Shown: piece by piece, positions 16,719 to 26,048 of the stretch
How the letters are laid out: each line of letters begins with the position of its first letter
Position numbering within the stretch: position 1 is the first letter of the stretch
Source of the DNA: Arthrobacter psychrochitiniphilus
Lineage (GTDB): Bacteria; Actinomycetota; Actinomycetes; Actinomycetales; Micrococcaceae
NCBI RefSeq assembly: GCF_003185915.1
Contig: NZ_QHLZ01000002.1
Location: 372,001 to 436,000, forward strand
DNA: 64,000 bases
Direction: 5' to 3'
Made by a program: the position numbers and the translations under genes
Notes under the pieces: model-generated
Told to the model about the DNA's origin: nothing
What the model saw: only the letters and a program-made list of their open reading frames with translations
Databases searched by the model: none

Positions 16719-17774
16719 TTAAACCTTCTCGGCAGCGGTGTTGATCTGCGGCAGGAACGCATCCAGCGCCCACGGCAGGCTCAGCGGTGATGCAGCAGAA
16801 ATAGCCAGGGTGAGGGTTTGATCGGAATCGGCCACGAAGGCGCCCGTCTTCACTGCCGGGATCTGTCCCAGCAGTGGGTCCTTCGCGATGACTTCCTTGG
16901 TTTTGTCATCCGGCACCCAGCTGACAAAGACGTCGGAGACCAGCTCGTTGGCCTTCTCAGCGGACCAGGGGAGGTAGAAGTTTTTGGCGCCCTTTTCCGC
17001 CTCTACAACAACGGGAGCCAATTCCATGCCGATGCTGGTGAGGAACTTGGGCCGGTTGTCGCCGGAGAGGTAGACGTTGACGCCGTCGGACTTGGCCGGC
17101 TCAAGATTGCCGTAAATGAACGTCTTGCCCTTGATGGCGGGGTACTTGGCTGCCTGCTCGGCAACGGTCTTTTCCGTGGCACCAATGAGGTCCTTGGCGG
17201 CCTGCGAGCGGCCCAGGGCTGCACCGATCATGGTGGTGGAATCCTGCCAAGCGGTGGCGTAAGGGTCCTTCGGGAAGGCGATGACGGGGGCGATTTTGCT
17301 GAGTTTGTCGTAGTCTTCCTGCGTGATGCCAGAGTAGGCGGCAAGGATCAGGTCCGGGCTGGTCTTGGCAATTTCGGTGAAGTTCACGCCGTCGGCCTCG
17401 GAATACTGTACGGGCGCCTTTTCGGTGCCAATGGCGGCGCCGAGCTTCTCCAGCGCGGCATCCTTCCACGGCGCCGAGCCCTGGGCATTGCCGCCCCATT
17501 CATTCGTGGGCATGCCAACGGGGACCACACCCAGGGCAATGACAATATCGTCATTGACCCAGGAGACGGTGGCGATGCGCTGCGGGGCGGACTTGATGAG
17601 CGTCTCGCCGTAGATGTGCTTGATGGTGACGGGGAATTTATCCGCTGCGGCCTGCGTGTCCTGCGGCTCAGTTCCACCCACTGCGCCCGTGGAACAGCTG
17701 GCCAAGCCAACTCCCAATACGGCGAGCGATGCGCTCAGACCCAGCTTGAGACCCTGGCGGCGAGTAAATTCCAT
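16719..17774 (-). CDS. iron-siderophore ABC substrate-binding lipoprotein
   Basis: 351 residues. The N-terminus has a twin-Arg-like MEFTRRQGLKLGLSASL stretch, a hydrophobic core and a lipobox ending GLASC (Cys about residue 26). The mature part is a FepB/FhuD-like periplasmic-binding-protein fold: QRIATVSWVNDDIVIALGV, then PDLILAAYSGITQEDYDKL and a long backbone helix. It captures a ferric siderophore outside the membrane. ATG 17774 follows GGGAAG by 5 nt. First gene of the operon, behind an iron box at 17817-17835. Confidence 0.93.
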   Translation of the reverse strand: MEFTRRQGLKLGLSASLAVLGVGLASCSTGAVGGTEPQDTQAAADKFPVTIKHIYGETLIKSAPQRIATVSWVNDDIVIALGVVPVGMPTNEWGGNAQGSAPWKDAALEKLGAAIGTEKAPVQYSEADGVNFTEIAKTSPDLILAAYSGITQEDYDKLSKIAPVIAFPKDPYATAWQDSTTMIGAALGRSQAAKDLIGATEKTVAEQAAKYPAIKGKTFIYGNLEPAKSDGVNVYLSGDNRPKFLTSIGMELAPVVVEAEKGAKNFYLPWSAEKANELVSDVFVSWVPDDKTKEVIAKDPLLGQIPAVKTGAFVADSDQTLTLAISAASPLSLPWALDAFLPQINTAAEKV

Positions 17775-17816
17775 AGCACTTCCCATTCCGTAAACCCCCA
17801 AAACTACGCTCGCCAG

Positions 17817-17865
17817 AGTTAGGCAAGCCTTAGCTACGTTACGGCACCTTGAAGTGATTAGGCAA
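17817..17865 (-). promoter_or_regulatory. siderophore operon promoter with DtxR/IdeR-type iron box
   Basis: The 19-bp site at 17817-17835 (centre TTAGGCAAGCCTTA) is a good iron-box palindrome. On the minus strand TTGCCT (17865-17860), 18 nt and TAACGT (17841-17836) form the promoter, placing the box over the transcription start. Iron-loaded DtxR/IdeR would block transcription. Confidence 0.82.
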
Positions 17866-17973
17866 CATTTTGCTGGCCTATTTGACGGTCGGGGCTTGGT
17901 GGTGGCAAAAACTCGGGCATTTTTACGCTGAAATGTGCCTAGCATCACGCTCCCGAGTCAGCTGGACGGCACC

Positions 17974-18495
17974 TCAGGGATCGGCGCGGCAATTAGGTGC
18001 GGGTTGAGCCGGGCGCAACGTCCAATGGCTCTCATCCAGCCCCTGTACCAGCTTGCGGCCAATGCGGGCCAGGTCAGCAGCGTCCTTCGTGCTCAGTTGA
18101 TCGAACACGCTGGCCCGCACGGACTCCACATGAAGTGGCGCCAAGGCCCGAATGAGTTCCATCCCTGACTCCGTAATGGATGCCTCGGTTACCCGGGCGT
18201 CCTCGGCATGGACGGAACGCTCCACGAGGCCGCGGGCCTGCAACTTTTTGGCCACATGAGATAAGCGTGAAAGGGATGCGCTGGTGCGGGCGGCCAGTTC
18301 ACTCATGGGCAGCACCTGCGCCTCGGTCTGCGCCTCGGAGAGCATGGCCAGGATGTTGTACTCAAAAAGAGAGAGCTTAGCTTCCCGCTGAAGCGCCCCT
18401 TCGAGCGTACCTGGCAGCAGTGTCATTACGGACAACAGGGAGAGCCACGCGGCGCGCTCCTGCACATTCAGCCAGCGGGGCTCCGTGTTTGTCAT
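17974..18495 (-). CDS. MarR-family transcriptional regulator
   Basis: 173 residues. The winged-helix portion reads MSELAARTSASLSRLSHVAKK followed by LQARGLVERSVHAEDARV; the DxR wing motif is present as EDAR. The helix before it (LSLFEYNILAMLSEA) fits the MarR scaffold. A Pro/Ala-rich tail ends the protein. It lies between two loci on the same strand, downstream of the reductase gene by about 69 nt. It could control that gene; no operator is evident. Confidence 0.88.
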   Translation of the reverse strand: MTNTEPRWLNVQERAAWLSLLSVMTLLPGTLEGALQREAKLSLFEYNILAMLSEAQTEAQVLPMSELAARTSASLSRLSHVAKKLQARGLVERSVHAEDARVTEASITESGMELIRALAPLHVESVRASVFDQLSTKDAADLARIGRKLVQGLDESHWTLRPAQPAPNCRADP

Positions 18496-18564
18496 GGCGC
18501 CATCTTTTCACGCCTCGCCCAACAACACGGACACCCCCCCGCGCCCTCAACACTGCACACGCTC

Positions 18565-19581
18565 TCAGGCATCCATGGGACGCGTTGGCGCAGTGCCCGC
18601 TCCGAACGGCCGACCTCCCAGGGCTTCACGCCCGTGCGCCGTGGCCCAGCCCGAGGTGTCCGGACCAACCGGGACAATCTGTGTGGGGTTCAGATCCGTG
18701 TGGACAATGTAGTAGTGCGCTTTGATCTGCTCGAAATTCACGGTGTCACCGAACCCGGGGGTTTGGAAGAGATCACGGGCGTAGGCCCAGAGGACGGGCA
18801 TCTCGGTGAGCTTGTTCCGGTTGCATTTGAAGTGACCGTGGTAGACGGCGTCAAAGCGAACCAGCGTAGTAAAGAGGCGCACGTCTGCTTCCGTAATGCT
18901 CTCACCCATGAGAAAACGCTGGGTTGCCAGGCGCTCCTCGAGCCAATCGAGCGCCGTGAACAGGCGGCTGTAGGCTGCCTCGTAGGCTTCCTGGCTACCG
19001 GCAAACCCACAGCGGTACACGCCGTTGTTGATCTCGGTGAAGACCCGCTTGTTGACTACTTCCATCTCCTCGCGCAGGGCTTCCGGGTACAGGTCCGGGG
19101 CGCCCTCACGGTGGAATTCACTCCATTCTGTGGAGAAATCGAGGGTGATTTGCGGGAAGTTGTTGGTTGCCACTGCCCCGCTGGGTATATCCACCATGGC
19201 TGGGACAGTGATGCCGCGAGGATAGTTGGGGGTGCGTTTGAAGTACGCTTCCTGCAGACGTGCAATGCCCAGAACCGGATCAACCCCGCCTTCGTCTAGA
19301 TCGAAGGTCCAGGAGCGGACATCATGAGTGGGACCGCACACACCGATAGAAATGGCATCTTCAAGGCCCAAGAGGCGCCGAACAATGGTGGAGCGGTGCG
19401 CCCACGGGCACGCTCTAGAGACCACCAACCGGTAGCGGCCAGCTTCAACGGGGTAGCCATCAGCGCCATCACGCGTAATACGGGTTTCAATATAATTGGT
19501 GTCCCGCGTGAACTGTGCTCCCGTCACGTAGGCGCCCTTGGTGCTGAATTCTGTCTCGTTTTTGGTGCTTTTTGTGGCCAT
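18565..19581 (-). CDS. Ecm4/YqjG-type thiol S-transferase (hydroquinone reductase family)
   Basis: 338 residues. The catalytic motif is RACPWAHRS (about 53-61), with the active Cys. The C-terminal helical domain ends with HYYIVHTDLNPTQIVPVGP, the signature of glutathionyl-hydroquinone reductases (Xi-class GSTs). Actinobacteria of this type generally use mycothiol instead of glutathione, so the thiol partner is probably mycothiol; that is inference. The family reductively removes thiols from quinone adducts. It is followed on the same strand by a MarR regulator. Confidence 0.9.
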   Translation of the reverse strand: MATKSTKNETEFSTKGAYVTGAQFTRDTNYIETRITRDGADGYPVEAGRYRLVVSRACPWAHRSTIVRRLLGLEDAISIGVCGPTHDVRSWTFDLDEGGVDPVLGIARLQEAYFKRTPNYPRGITVPAMVDIPSGAVATNNFPQITLDFSTEWSEFHREGAPDLYPEALREEMEVVNKRVFTEINNGVYRCGFAGSQEAYEAAYSRLFTALDWLEERLATQRFLMGESITEADVRLFTTLVRFDAVYHGHFKCNRNKLTEMPVLWAYARDLFQTPGFGDTVNFEQIKAHYYIVHTDLNPTQIVPVGPDTSGWATAHGREALGGRPFGAGTAPTRPMDA

Positions 19582-19709
19582 AAAATTAGCCTATGCCCCA
19601 GCTATCCAATCCGGCCACACCTACCGCTCCGAATAGCTCATGAACCCCTCCCGCGATGTTTGCTGCCTGAATCCATCCGGGGTAAGTTCGCTGTCACAGA
19701 CAATGACTC

Positions 19710-19739
19710 TTTACTCTGAAATTTTCCCTTGCCTATGAT
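19710..19739 (+). promoter_or_regulatory. promoter of the osmoprotectant transporter operon
   Basis: TTTACT (19710-19715), an 18-nt spacer and TATGAT (19734-19739), leaving a leader of about 36 nt before ATG 19782. Confidence 0.6.
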
Positions 19740-19781
19740 CTATTGGCAGAAGCTAAGCATCAGCAACAGTCAGGACTATCC

Positions 19782-20936
19782 ATGGCGCCACAAGAAGCCA
19801 CGGCAGCAACGCACGGCACCAGCATCTCCGCGCGGGAAACCATCGGCAAGGCAGGGCGTGCCATGGTTGAATTTCACGGCGTCAGTAAGATCTATCCGGG
19901 TCAAGCCGCCGTTGAGGACCTCACCCTGAGCGTGGATACGGGCAAAATCACTGTCTTTGTGGGCCCGTCAGGTTGCGGGAAAACCACGTCACTGCGCATG
20001 ATCAACCGCATGGTGGAACCCACTTCCGGCACCATTACAGTGGGCGGGCGCGATGTCAGTAGCATCCCCGCCCATGAGCTGCGCCGTTCCATGGGCTATG
20101 TCATGCAACAAGCAGGGCTACTCCCCCACCGCACAGTCATCGATAACGTCTCCACCGTGTTGCGCCTGAACAAAGTGCCGCGGGCGCCCGCCCGCCAACG
20201 CGCCTTGGAGCTGCTAGAAACCGTGGGGTTGCCTGCCTCGATGGCAAAGCGCTACCCCAACCAACTCTCCGGCGGACAGCAACAGCGTGTTGGAGTGGCC
20301 CGTGCTCTGGCCGCCGATCCTCCCGTGCTACTCATGGATGAACCCTTCTCCGCGGTGGACCCGGTGGTCCGTGCAGAGCTCCAACAAGAACTACTCCGGC
20401 TGCAGCGAGAACTGGCGAAGACCATCATCTTCGTCACGCATGACATTGACGAGGCCACCATCCTTGGTGACCGTGTGGCTGTTTTTGCCACCGGAGGCAG
20501 GGTTGCTCAATATGCGCCGCCCGAAGAAATCCTGCGCGCCCCCGTGGACGACTTCGTGGCCAACTTTGTTGGCCGTGACCGCGGCTTCAGGCACCTTTCC
20601 TTCAGTCCGGGCGCCTCCACACCCGTGCACCCGGCACCGCTTTCAACAACACCGCAATCCGGCTGGACTCTGGCCGTAGATGATGAGCAGCGGCCGCTGG
20701 GCTGGCACGCCCCCAGCACGTCCGCCAGTCCCGGTAACGCCAAAGCCACCACGGGCCTGATCCCCGGCGGCTCCCTATTCCGTGCGGGCGATCCCCTTCG
20801 CAACGCCCTCGACGCGGCGTTGTCCTCCCCCTCCGGGCTGGGAGTTGCCGTTGATAGCGAAGGGCGCGTGACCGGCGTCGTCCTTGCCTCCGAAGTGTTG
20901 GCAGCCATTGAGGCCGCCCGGGAAGGCCGGCTCTGA
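19782..20936 (+). CDS. glycine betaine/osmoprotectant ABC ATPase (OpuCA/ProV-like)
   Basis: 384 residues. Walker [22 protein letters not shown] is typical of the OpuCA group (ligand then RMVEPTSG), with signature [15 protein letters not shown] and Walker [16 protein letters not shown]-terminal CBS-like domain ([20 protein letters not shown]) may sense ionic strength. I chose ATG 19782, with AGGA upstream; TTG 19743 is too close to the -10 and ATG 19863 would give a shorter protein. First gene of a five-gene operon; its TGA overlaps the next ATG (TGATG). Confidence 0.93.
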   Translation: MAPQEATAATHGTSISARETIGKAGRAMVEFHGVSKIYPGQAAVEDLTLSVDTGKITVFVGPSGCGKTTSLRMINRMVEPTSGTITVGGRDVSSIPAHELRRSMGYVMQQAGLLPHRTVIDNVSTVLRLNKVPRAPARQRALELLETVGLPASMAKRYPNQLSGGQQQRVGVARALAADPPVLLMDEPFSAVDPVVRAELQQELLRLQRELAKTIIFVTHDIDEATILGDRVAVFATGGRVAQYAPPEEILRAPVDDFVANFVGRDRGFRHLSFSPGASTPVHPAPLSTTPQSGWTLAVDDEQRPLGWHAPSTSASPGNAKATTGLIPGGSLFRAGDPLRNALDAALSSPSGLGVAVDSEGRVTGVVLASEVLAAIEAAREGRL

Positions 20937-21604
20937 TGGACTGGTTCCTGGCAAACCTGCCGCAGGTGCTTAACCTGACCGGCTACCACCTGATTCAGTC
21001 CGTAGTGCCGCTTGTTTTGAGCGTCATCATCGCGATCCCGCTCGCGCAGCTGGCCCGCTTGAATAAGGCCGTAGGCGCAACCATTCTGTCCGTGGGCTCC
21101 CTGCTGTACACCATCCCGTCGCTGGCACTGTTTGTGATTCTGCCCAGCATTCTTGGCACCAAAATACTGGACTTCGCCAACATCATTGTTGCCCTGACCA
21201 TCTACGCCGTAGCCCTGCTGGTCCGTTCCACACTGGACGCGCTCAACTCAGTTGAGCGCACCATCCGCGAATCCGCCACCGCCATGGGCTACCGGCCGCT
21301 ACAACGCTTCCTCACGGTGGATCTGCCGTTGTCAATCCCGGTGTTATTTGCCGGTTTGCGCGTTATCTCCGTCAGTAACATTTCCCTTGTCACGGTGGGT
21401 TCACTGCTGGGCATCCCCAGTTTGGGTTTCTTCTTCACAGATGGATTGCAACGCAATTTTCCCACTGAAATTGTGGTCGGAATTGTCATTACCCTCATTT
21501 TGGCCTTGCTCATGGACGTGCTTTTGGTGCTCTTGCAGCGCTTGCTGACACCGTGGTTGCGGGCCAGCAAGGCGTCCCCGCAGACCATGGAGGTGATCGC
21601 ATGA
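20936..21604 (+). CDS. osmoprotectant ABC permease (OpuCB-like)
   Basis: 222 residues with about six helices. The EAA-type loop is seen as SVERTIRESATAMGYRPLQRF, with the family variant SATAMGY, and IYAVALLVRSTLDAL precedes it. It combines with the second permease in a heteromeric importer for betaine-like solutes. ATG 20936 overlaps the ATPase stop by one base, and the gene overlaps the next by 4 nt (ATGA). Confidence 0.93.
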   Translation: MDWFLANLPQVLNLTGYHLIQSVVPLVLSVIIAIPLAQLARLNKAVGATILSVGSLLYTIPSLALFVILPSILGTKILDFANIIVALTIYAVALLVRSTLDALNSVERTIRESATAMGYRPLQRFLTVDLPLSIPVLFAGLRVISVSNISLVTVGSLLGIPSLGFFFTDGLQRNFPTEIVVGIVITLILALLMDVLLVLLQRLLTPWLRASKASPQTMEVIA

Positions 21605-22377
21605 GTGCCACAGCAATGCTGCTTCCGGCCACGAAATACACTGCTTCTGGCGCTTTCGCCCAGGGCTGGCAGTGGCTCACCGATCCGGTTAACTGGCAAG
21701 GACCCATGGGAGTGCCCACACGCGTGTTGGAACAACTGGGTTATACCGGACTGACCTTGGTAATTTCCTTAGTGATCGCGGTTCCGGTGGGCCTGTATGT
21801 GGGGCACACGGGCAGGGGGCGTGCCATCATCATTGCCCTCGCCGGCATGCTCCGGGCCCTGCCAACTTTGGGTGTCATGACATTGTTTGCCCTGATTGCC
21901 ACCTCCACCTTGTCTCTCATGCCAGCCATTTGGTCACTGGTGTTGTTGGCGGTGCCGCCCATTGTGAGTGCCACCTATGCCGGAATTTCCTCCGTTGAGC
22001 GGGACTTGGTTGATGCCGCACGCAGCATGGGCATGACCGAGCCGCAGATCCTCTTCGGAGTAGAGGTACCCAACGGGCTGATAGTGATGCTTGGCGGCTT
22101 CCGCTCAGCGGTCCTGCAAGTTGTTTCCACAGTGGCAGTGGTGGCACTCTTGGGCCTTGGCGGTTTAGGCAGGTACATCATTGACGGCTTGGCGGTGCAG
22201 GACTACGGTCAAGTTCTTGGCGGCGCAGTGGTAATTGCCGGGTTGGCCATAGCTTTGGACGGGCTACTAGTCTTGGCCCAACGGCTTATTGTTTCTCCCG
22301 GGTTGCAGCGTTCCGCCGCTCCCACCCAAGTGTCGGCACCACAGGCACAGCTGGCAGAACCGGCACCAACCCGTTAG
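21601..22377 (+). CDS. osmoprotectant ABC permease (OpuCD-like)
   Basis: 258 residues. The permease domain (about 45-235) contains the loop SVERDLVDAARSMGMTEPQI, matching OpuCB/OpuCD permeases. An N-terminal segment of about 40 residues precedes the first helix, and an Ala/Pro/Gln-rich tail ends the protein. The start at 21601 is set by ATGA overlap and GGAGG upstream; the frame extends to 21553, but that start lies inside the previous gene. Confidence 0.93.
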   Translation: MSATAMLLPATKYTASGAFAQGWQWLTDPVNWQGPMGVPTRVLEQLGYTGLTLVISLVIAVPVGLYVGHTGRGRAIIIALAGMLRALPTLGVMTLFALIATSTLSLMPAIWSLVLLAVPPIVSATYAGISSVERDLVDAARSMGMTEPQILFGVEVPNGLIVMLGGFRSAVLQVVSTVAVVALLGLGGLGRYIIDGLAVQDYGQVLGGAVVIAGLAIALDGLLVLAQRLIVSPGLQRSAAPTQVSAPQAQLAEPAPTR

Positions 22378-22417
22378 TCACGTCGATTTATGCAGTCTCA
22401 TCTAGAGGAGTTAGAAC

Positions 22418-23362
22418 ATGAACAAGCACTTGCGACCCACCCGCCGGGCCATCCTGGGGGCGGCAGCTGGCCTCTCCGTGGCACTAGCAGTGACGGCTTG
22501 TGGCGGCGGAGATCCGCTGGCCAGTGACAGCAGCGCACCCGCTGGCGGTGGCGAATCGGTAGTTGTGGGCTCCGCCAACTTCCCCGAAAGCGCCACGGTG
22601 GCAGAAATTTATGCCGGCGCAATCAATGCCGCAGGCGTTACCGCCACCACAAAGCTGAACATTGGCGCCCGTGAGGCCTACATCACCGCGGTTAAAGACG
22701 GCTCCATTGACATCATCCCGGACTACAGCGGGAACTTGCTGGGCTATTTTGATGAGAACACCAAGGCCACCACGGCCGAAGAGGTTCTCGCTGCCTTGCC
22801 GGCTGCCATGCCCGAGGGCCTCTCCGTGCTGAATGCCGCCAAGGCAGAGGACAAGGACGCCATGGTGGTCACCGCAGAGACCGCCGCCAAGTACAAGTTG
22901 ACCTCCATTGAGGATCTGGCGAAGGTGTGCAGCGAGCTGACCATCGGTGCCCCTCCGGAATTCGCCACCCGCTCCTACGGGCTCCCCGGCTTGAAGGCAA
23001 ACTATAACTGCGTGCCAAAAAAGTTCACACCGATCAGTGACGGTGGCGGGCCGCTGACGATCAAGGCGCTCCTGAACAATGAGATCCAGGTGGCAGACAT
23101 CTTCACCACGTCCCCTGCCATCCCGGCCAACAAGTTGGTGGTCCTGACCGACCCGAAGAACAACTGGCTGGCACAGCAAGTTCTGCCCGTGATAAAGACC
23201 GCCTCGGTCAATGACGCAACCAAGAACGCTTTGAACAAGGTTTCCTCCCTCCTGACCACGGAAGATCTGATCAAACTCAACGATCAGGTGAGCGGCACAG
23301 CGAAGATGGACCCTAAGGATGCCGCGGCACAGTGGCTCAAGGACAAGGGCATCACCAAGTAA
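22418..23362 (+). CDS. osmoprotectant ABC substrate-binding lipoprotein (OpuCC-like)
   Basis: 314 residues. A signal peptide with lipobox ALAVTAC (Cys about 28) leads to the mature domain SVVVGSANFPESATVAEIYA, the OpuAC/ProX-type start. REAYITAVKDGSIDIIPDYSG is the conserved ligand-lobe segment. The binding pocket normally uses aromatic or Tyr residues; which are present cannot be judged by eye. It starts 40 nt after the second permease, with GAGGAG upstream of the ATG. Confidence 0.93.
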   Translation: MNKHLRPTRRAILGAAAGLSVALAVTACGGGDPLASDSSAPAGGGESVVVGSANFPESATVAEIYAGAINAAGVTATTKLNIGAREAYITAVKDGSIDIIPDYSGNLLGYFDENTKATTAEEVLAALPAAMPEGLSVLNAAKAEDKDAMVVTAETAAKYKLTSIEDLAKVCSELTIGAPPEFATRSYGLPGLKANYNCVPKKFTPISDGGGPLTIKALLNNEIQVADIFTTSPAIPANKLVVLTDPKNNWLAQQVLPVIKTASVNDATKNALNKVSSLLTTEDLIKLNDQVSGTAKMDPKDAAAQWLKDKGITK

Positions 23363-23371
23363 GGAACTCTC

Positions 23372-24787
23372 ATGGCCTCCAAGAACAAGCCCGAAACTGT
23401 TGATGTTGTGGTGCTCGGCATGGGTCCGGGCGGCGAATCGGTTGCCGGTGAGCTGGCTGCCGCGGGCTTGTCCGTGGTGGGTGTTGAGGCCCGGCTTGTG
23501 GGCGGGGAATGCCCGTACTATGGCTGCATCCCGTCCAAAATGATGATCCGGGCAGGCAATGTCATGGCCGAGGCGTTGCGTATCCCAGACCTCGCCGGAA
23601 CCGTTGAGGTGGCACCGGATTTCACTCAAGTGGCCCGGCGCATCCGTACCGAGGGCACCGATAACTGGGATGACACGGTAGCCGCCGAGCGGTTTACGGC
23701 CAAGGGCGGCGTGCTGGTGCGTGGCACGGGCCGGCTCACTGGTCCCCGTGAGGTCACTGTTTCCACGCACGACGGCGGCCACCGCACCTTCCGCGCCAGG
23801 CTAGCCATAGTGCTCAACCCGGGCACGAATCCTGCGGTTCCGGAGGTGCCGGGCCTTGCTGGGACGCCGTTTTGGACTAACCGGGAGGCGGTCCAGGCCG
23901 CGGATGCCCCTGCCTCCATGGTTGTGTGGGGCGGGGGACCCATCGCTGTTGAGTTGGCACAGGCCTTCACCCGTTTTGGCACCAAGGTGACCATGGTGCT
24001 GCGCGGGTCACGCCTGCTCACACGGGAGGAACCGGAGACCTCCGAACTGCTGGCCTCGGTGTTACGCAACGAGGGCGTGAAGATCCTGACAAATAAGGCG
24101 CTCACGTCGGTGACGCATGCGCAGGGCCGTTTCCAGCTGAGCTTTTCCGACGGCATCTCCCCCTCATCTCTGCGGGCCGAGCAACTGCTCGTGGCCACCG
24201 GACGCGCCCAGGCTCTGGCAGAGGTGGGCCTGTCAGCGGCAGAAATCAGCTGGGATCTAAAGGGCGCCCCCGCGCTCGATCAGTACCTACAACTAGCGAA
24301 TGGGCTCTACCTGATTGGTGACGCTGCAGGGGCCGGAGCATTCACCCACATGTCCATGTATCAAGGAAATATTGTTGCAGGGCACATCCTGGCCCGCCAT
24401 TTAGAACAAGCGGACCGGGGCACCGCAGACAACCACGCCGTGCCGCGCGTGACGTTTACGGATCCGGAGATCGGCGTAGTGGGCCTGACCGAGAGCCAAG
24501 CCCGGGACGCCGGCCTGTCGGTGCGGGTAGGCCTGACAAAGGTGAGCGAGTCCGCCCGCGGCTGGATCCATGGCGCAGGCAACGACGGATTCATCAAGGT
24601 CATTGAAGACGCCGATGCGGGAGTTTTAGTGGGCGCCACTTCTGTGGGGCCCATGGGCGGGGAGGTGCTGTCCATGCTGACACTGGCCGTGCATGCGCGG
24701 ATCCCCGTCTCCACGCTGGAATCCATGATTTACGCCTACCCCACGTTCCACCGGGCCATCCCGGAAGCCCTCAAAAACCTTCACTGA
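23372..24787 (+). CDS. FAD-dependent pyridine nucleotide-disulfide oxidoreductase (Lpd/MerA-like)
   Basis: 471 residues. The FAD site is VVLGMGPGGESVAGELA. The redox pair is in GGECPYYGCIPSK (about 45-57, CxxxxC). NAD(P) binding is at VVWGGGPIAVELAQAF, and the second FAD contact is LYLIGDAAGAGAFTHMS. The C-terminal segment reads IYAYPTFHRAIPEAL, so the HPTxxE active-site motif is altered to YPTFHR and a strict dihydrolipoamide dehydrogenase assignment is doubtful. It begins 9 nt after the binding-protein gene, apparently in the same operon, which is unusual for an osmolyte importer. Confidence 0.88.
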   Translation: MASKNKPETVDVVVLGMGPGGESVAGELAAAGLSVVGVEARLVGGECPYYGCIPSKMMIRAGNVMAEALRIPDLAGTVEVAPDFTQVARRIRTEGTDNWDDTVAAERFTAKGGVLVRGTGRLTGPREVTVSTHDGGHRTFRARLAIVLNPGTNPAVPEVPGLAGTPFWTNREAVQAADAPASMVVWGGGPIAVELAQAFTRFGTKVTMVLRGSRLLTREEPETSELLASVLRNEGVKILTNKALTSVTHAQGRFQLSFSDGISPSSLRAEQLLVATGRAQALAEVGLSAAEISWDLKGAPALDQYLQLANGLYLIGDAAGAGAFTHMSMYQGNIVAGHILARHLEQADRGTADNHAVPRVTFTDPEIGVVGLTESQARDAGLSVRVGLTKVSESARGWIHGAGNDGFIKVIEDADAGVLVGATSVGPMGGEVLSMLTLAVHARIPVSTLESMIYAYPTFHRAIPEALKNLH

Positions 24788-24837
24788 TGCTCCCGTGCAG
24801 CATGGACTAGACGCTGGGGCACATCGCCACAGTGACC

Positions 24838-24897
24838 ATGGCAGCAGTGGCAATGGCAGCAGTGGCCATGGCACCAGAGGCAATGGCAGCAGATGCG
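24838..24897. repeat. 15-bp imperfect tandem repeat, 4 copies
   Basis: Unit ATGGCAGCAGTGGCA repeated at 24838, 24853, 24868 and 24883, with one to four changes per copy. It lies between convergent genes; the + frame would read MAAVA repeats but has no SD or sensible continuation. Confidence 0.8.
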
Positions 24898-24908
24898 GAG
24901 CCTGGAGA

Positions 24909-26048
24909 TCAGTTGCCAGCTAATAACACCTGGCGGACGGCTGCGCTGAGTTGCATGGCCCGGCCGGTGGTGGAGCCTTCCTCATTCCAGGCTGGCACGT
25001 AGCCAAATCCAATCCCGTACAGCGGGTCAGCGTAGCCCAGTGCTGCGTTGGCGCCATCGTGGCCGAAGGCTTGGGCACTGCCAAAGTCCATGCGCGGGTG
25101 GGCTTTCATGAACGTGATGGCGAAGGCACCAGTGTCGCAAAAGACCCTGTCCAGCCCCCACACCTGTTCCTGGCTCATGAGGGCAATCGTTTCCGGGGTT
25201 AGATAAGCCGGCTGGCCCTCAATTCCGGTGATGGCACCCGCATACACGCGGGCCAGCCCGTCAGCGGAGCCTACGCCGGCTCCGCTGCAACTGCCTGCGG
25301 CCCGGACGCTGCGCACATTGGGCAGTTCCAGTAAGTTTCCTGCCTGCACATTGCCGGAGACTCCAGCAAGGCAGAACGGGTCAAAAAAGGCCGGGGGAGC
25401 CTCCTCATCAAAGAGTACGGGACGGAAACGTGACTCTTCCGACTCCGGCAGCCCCAGGAACATGTCGGCGGCGAAGGGCACACGGATGCGGCGGTTGTAC
25501 ACGTCCTGCAGCCGCTCCCCCGAAACCCGGCGGCACAACTCCTCCAGGAACACGCCCATGGTCAGCGCGTGGTAACCAAACGTGCCGCTGCCAGGGCGCC
25601 ACATGGGTGCCATGGCGGCCAACCGGGCAGCGACAGCGGGCAGGTCACTGTATTCCTCCATGGCGAAGCCACCCTGGGCCCCCACCAATCCCGCCTGGTG
25701 TGAGAGCAGTTGACGCACCGTCACGGACGCCTTGCCGTTCTGCGCAAATTCGGGCCAGTAACTAGCAACTGTGGCGTCCAAATCCACCAAACCGTCCTGG
25801 ACCAGCAGGCTGAATGCCAGGGCGGAGACGCCTTTAGAGCAGGAGAACACGCCCGTGAGGGAATTGGCAGAGGAATCCGGGCCACCCACCAGGTCCACTA
25901 CTTTCTCCCCCGCAACGTAGACGGCCAGTTGCGCACTGTAGCGAGGGTCGGCGTCGAGCATGGAATCAAAAAGTTCACGAACGCTGGTGAACTTCTCTGT
26001 GGTCAAACCTTGGGATGCACCGGCGCCGCGTGGCAGTGAATGTGTCAT
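24909..26048 (-). CDS. serine hydrolase, beta-lactamase fold (class VIII esterase type)
   Basis: 379 residues. The SxxK motif is FSCSKGVSALAF (about 68-72), and Tyr-His-Ala in GYHALTMGVF (about 152-155) takes the role of the YxN motif. TVRQLLSHQAGL is the usual lid segment. These enzymes (EstB type) are esterases or D-aminopeptidase-like hydrolases rather than true lactamases. No signal peptide is seen, so it is probably cytoplasmic. ATG 26048 has GGAGG very close (1 nt); there is no better start. It is monocistronic. Confidence 0.87.
   Translation of the reverse strand: MTHSLPRGAGASQGLTTEKFTSVRELFDSMLDADPRYSAQLAVYVAGEKVVDLVGGPDSSANSLTGVFSCSKGVSALAFSLLVQDGLVDLDATVASYWPEFAQNGKASVTVRQLLSHQAGLVGAQGGFAMEEYSDLPAVAARLAAMAPMWRPGSGTFGYHALTMGVFLEELCRRVSGERLQDVYNRRIRVPFAADMFLGLPESEESRFRPVLFDEEAPPAFFDPFCLAGVSGNVQAGNLLELPNVRSVRAAGSCSGAGVGSADGLARVYAGAITGIEGQPAYLTPETIALMSQEQVWGLDRVFCDTGAFAITFMKAHPRMDFGSAQAFGHDGANAALGYADPLYGIGFGYVPAWNEEGSTTGRAMQLSAAVRQVLLAGN

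Noticed and set aside
22484..23782. 432-residue minus-strand frame across the binding-protein and oxidoreductase genes
   Set aside because: It overlaps two well-supported genes on the other strand and has no family features.
24838..24897. MAAVA-repeat peptide on the + strand
   Set aside because: No SD and it runs into antisense of the esterase; treated as a simple repeat.
24909..26048. Class C beta-lactamase resistance gene
   Set aside because: It has SxxK, but the YxN position is YHA and the closest architecture is class VIII esterase.
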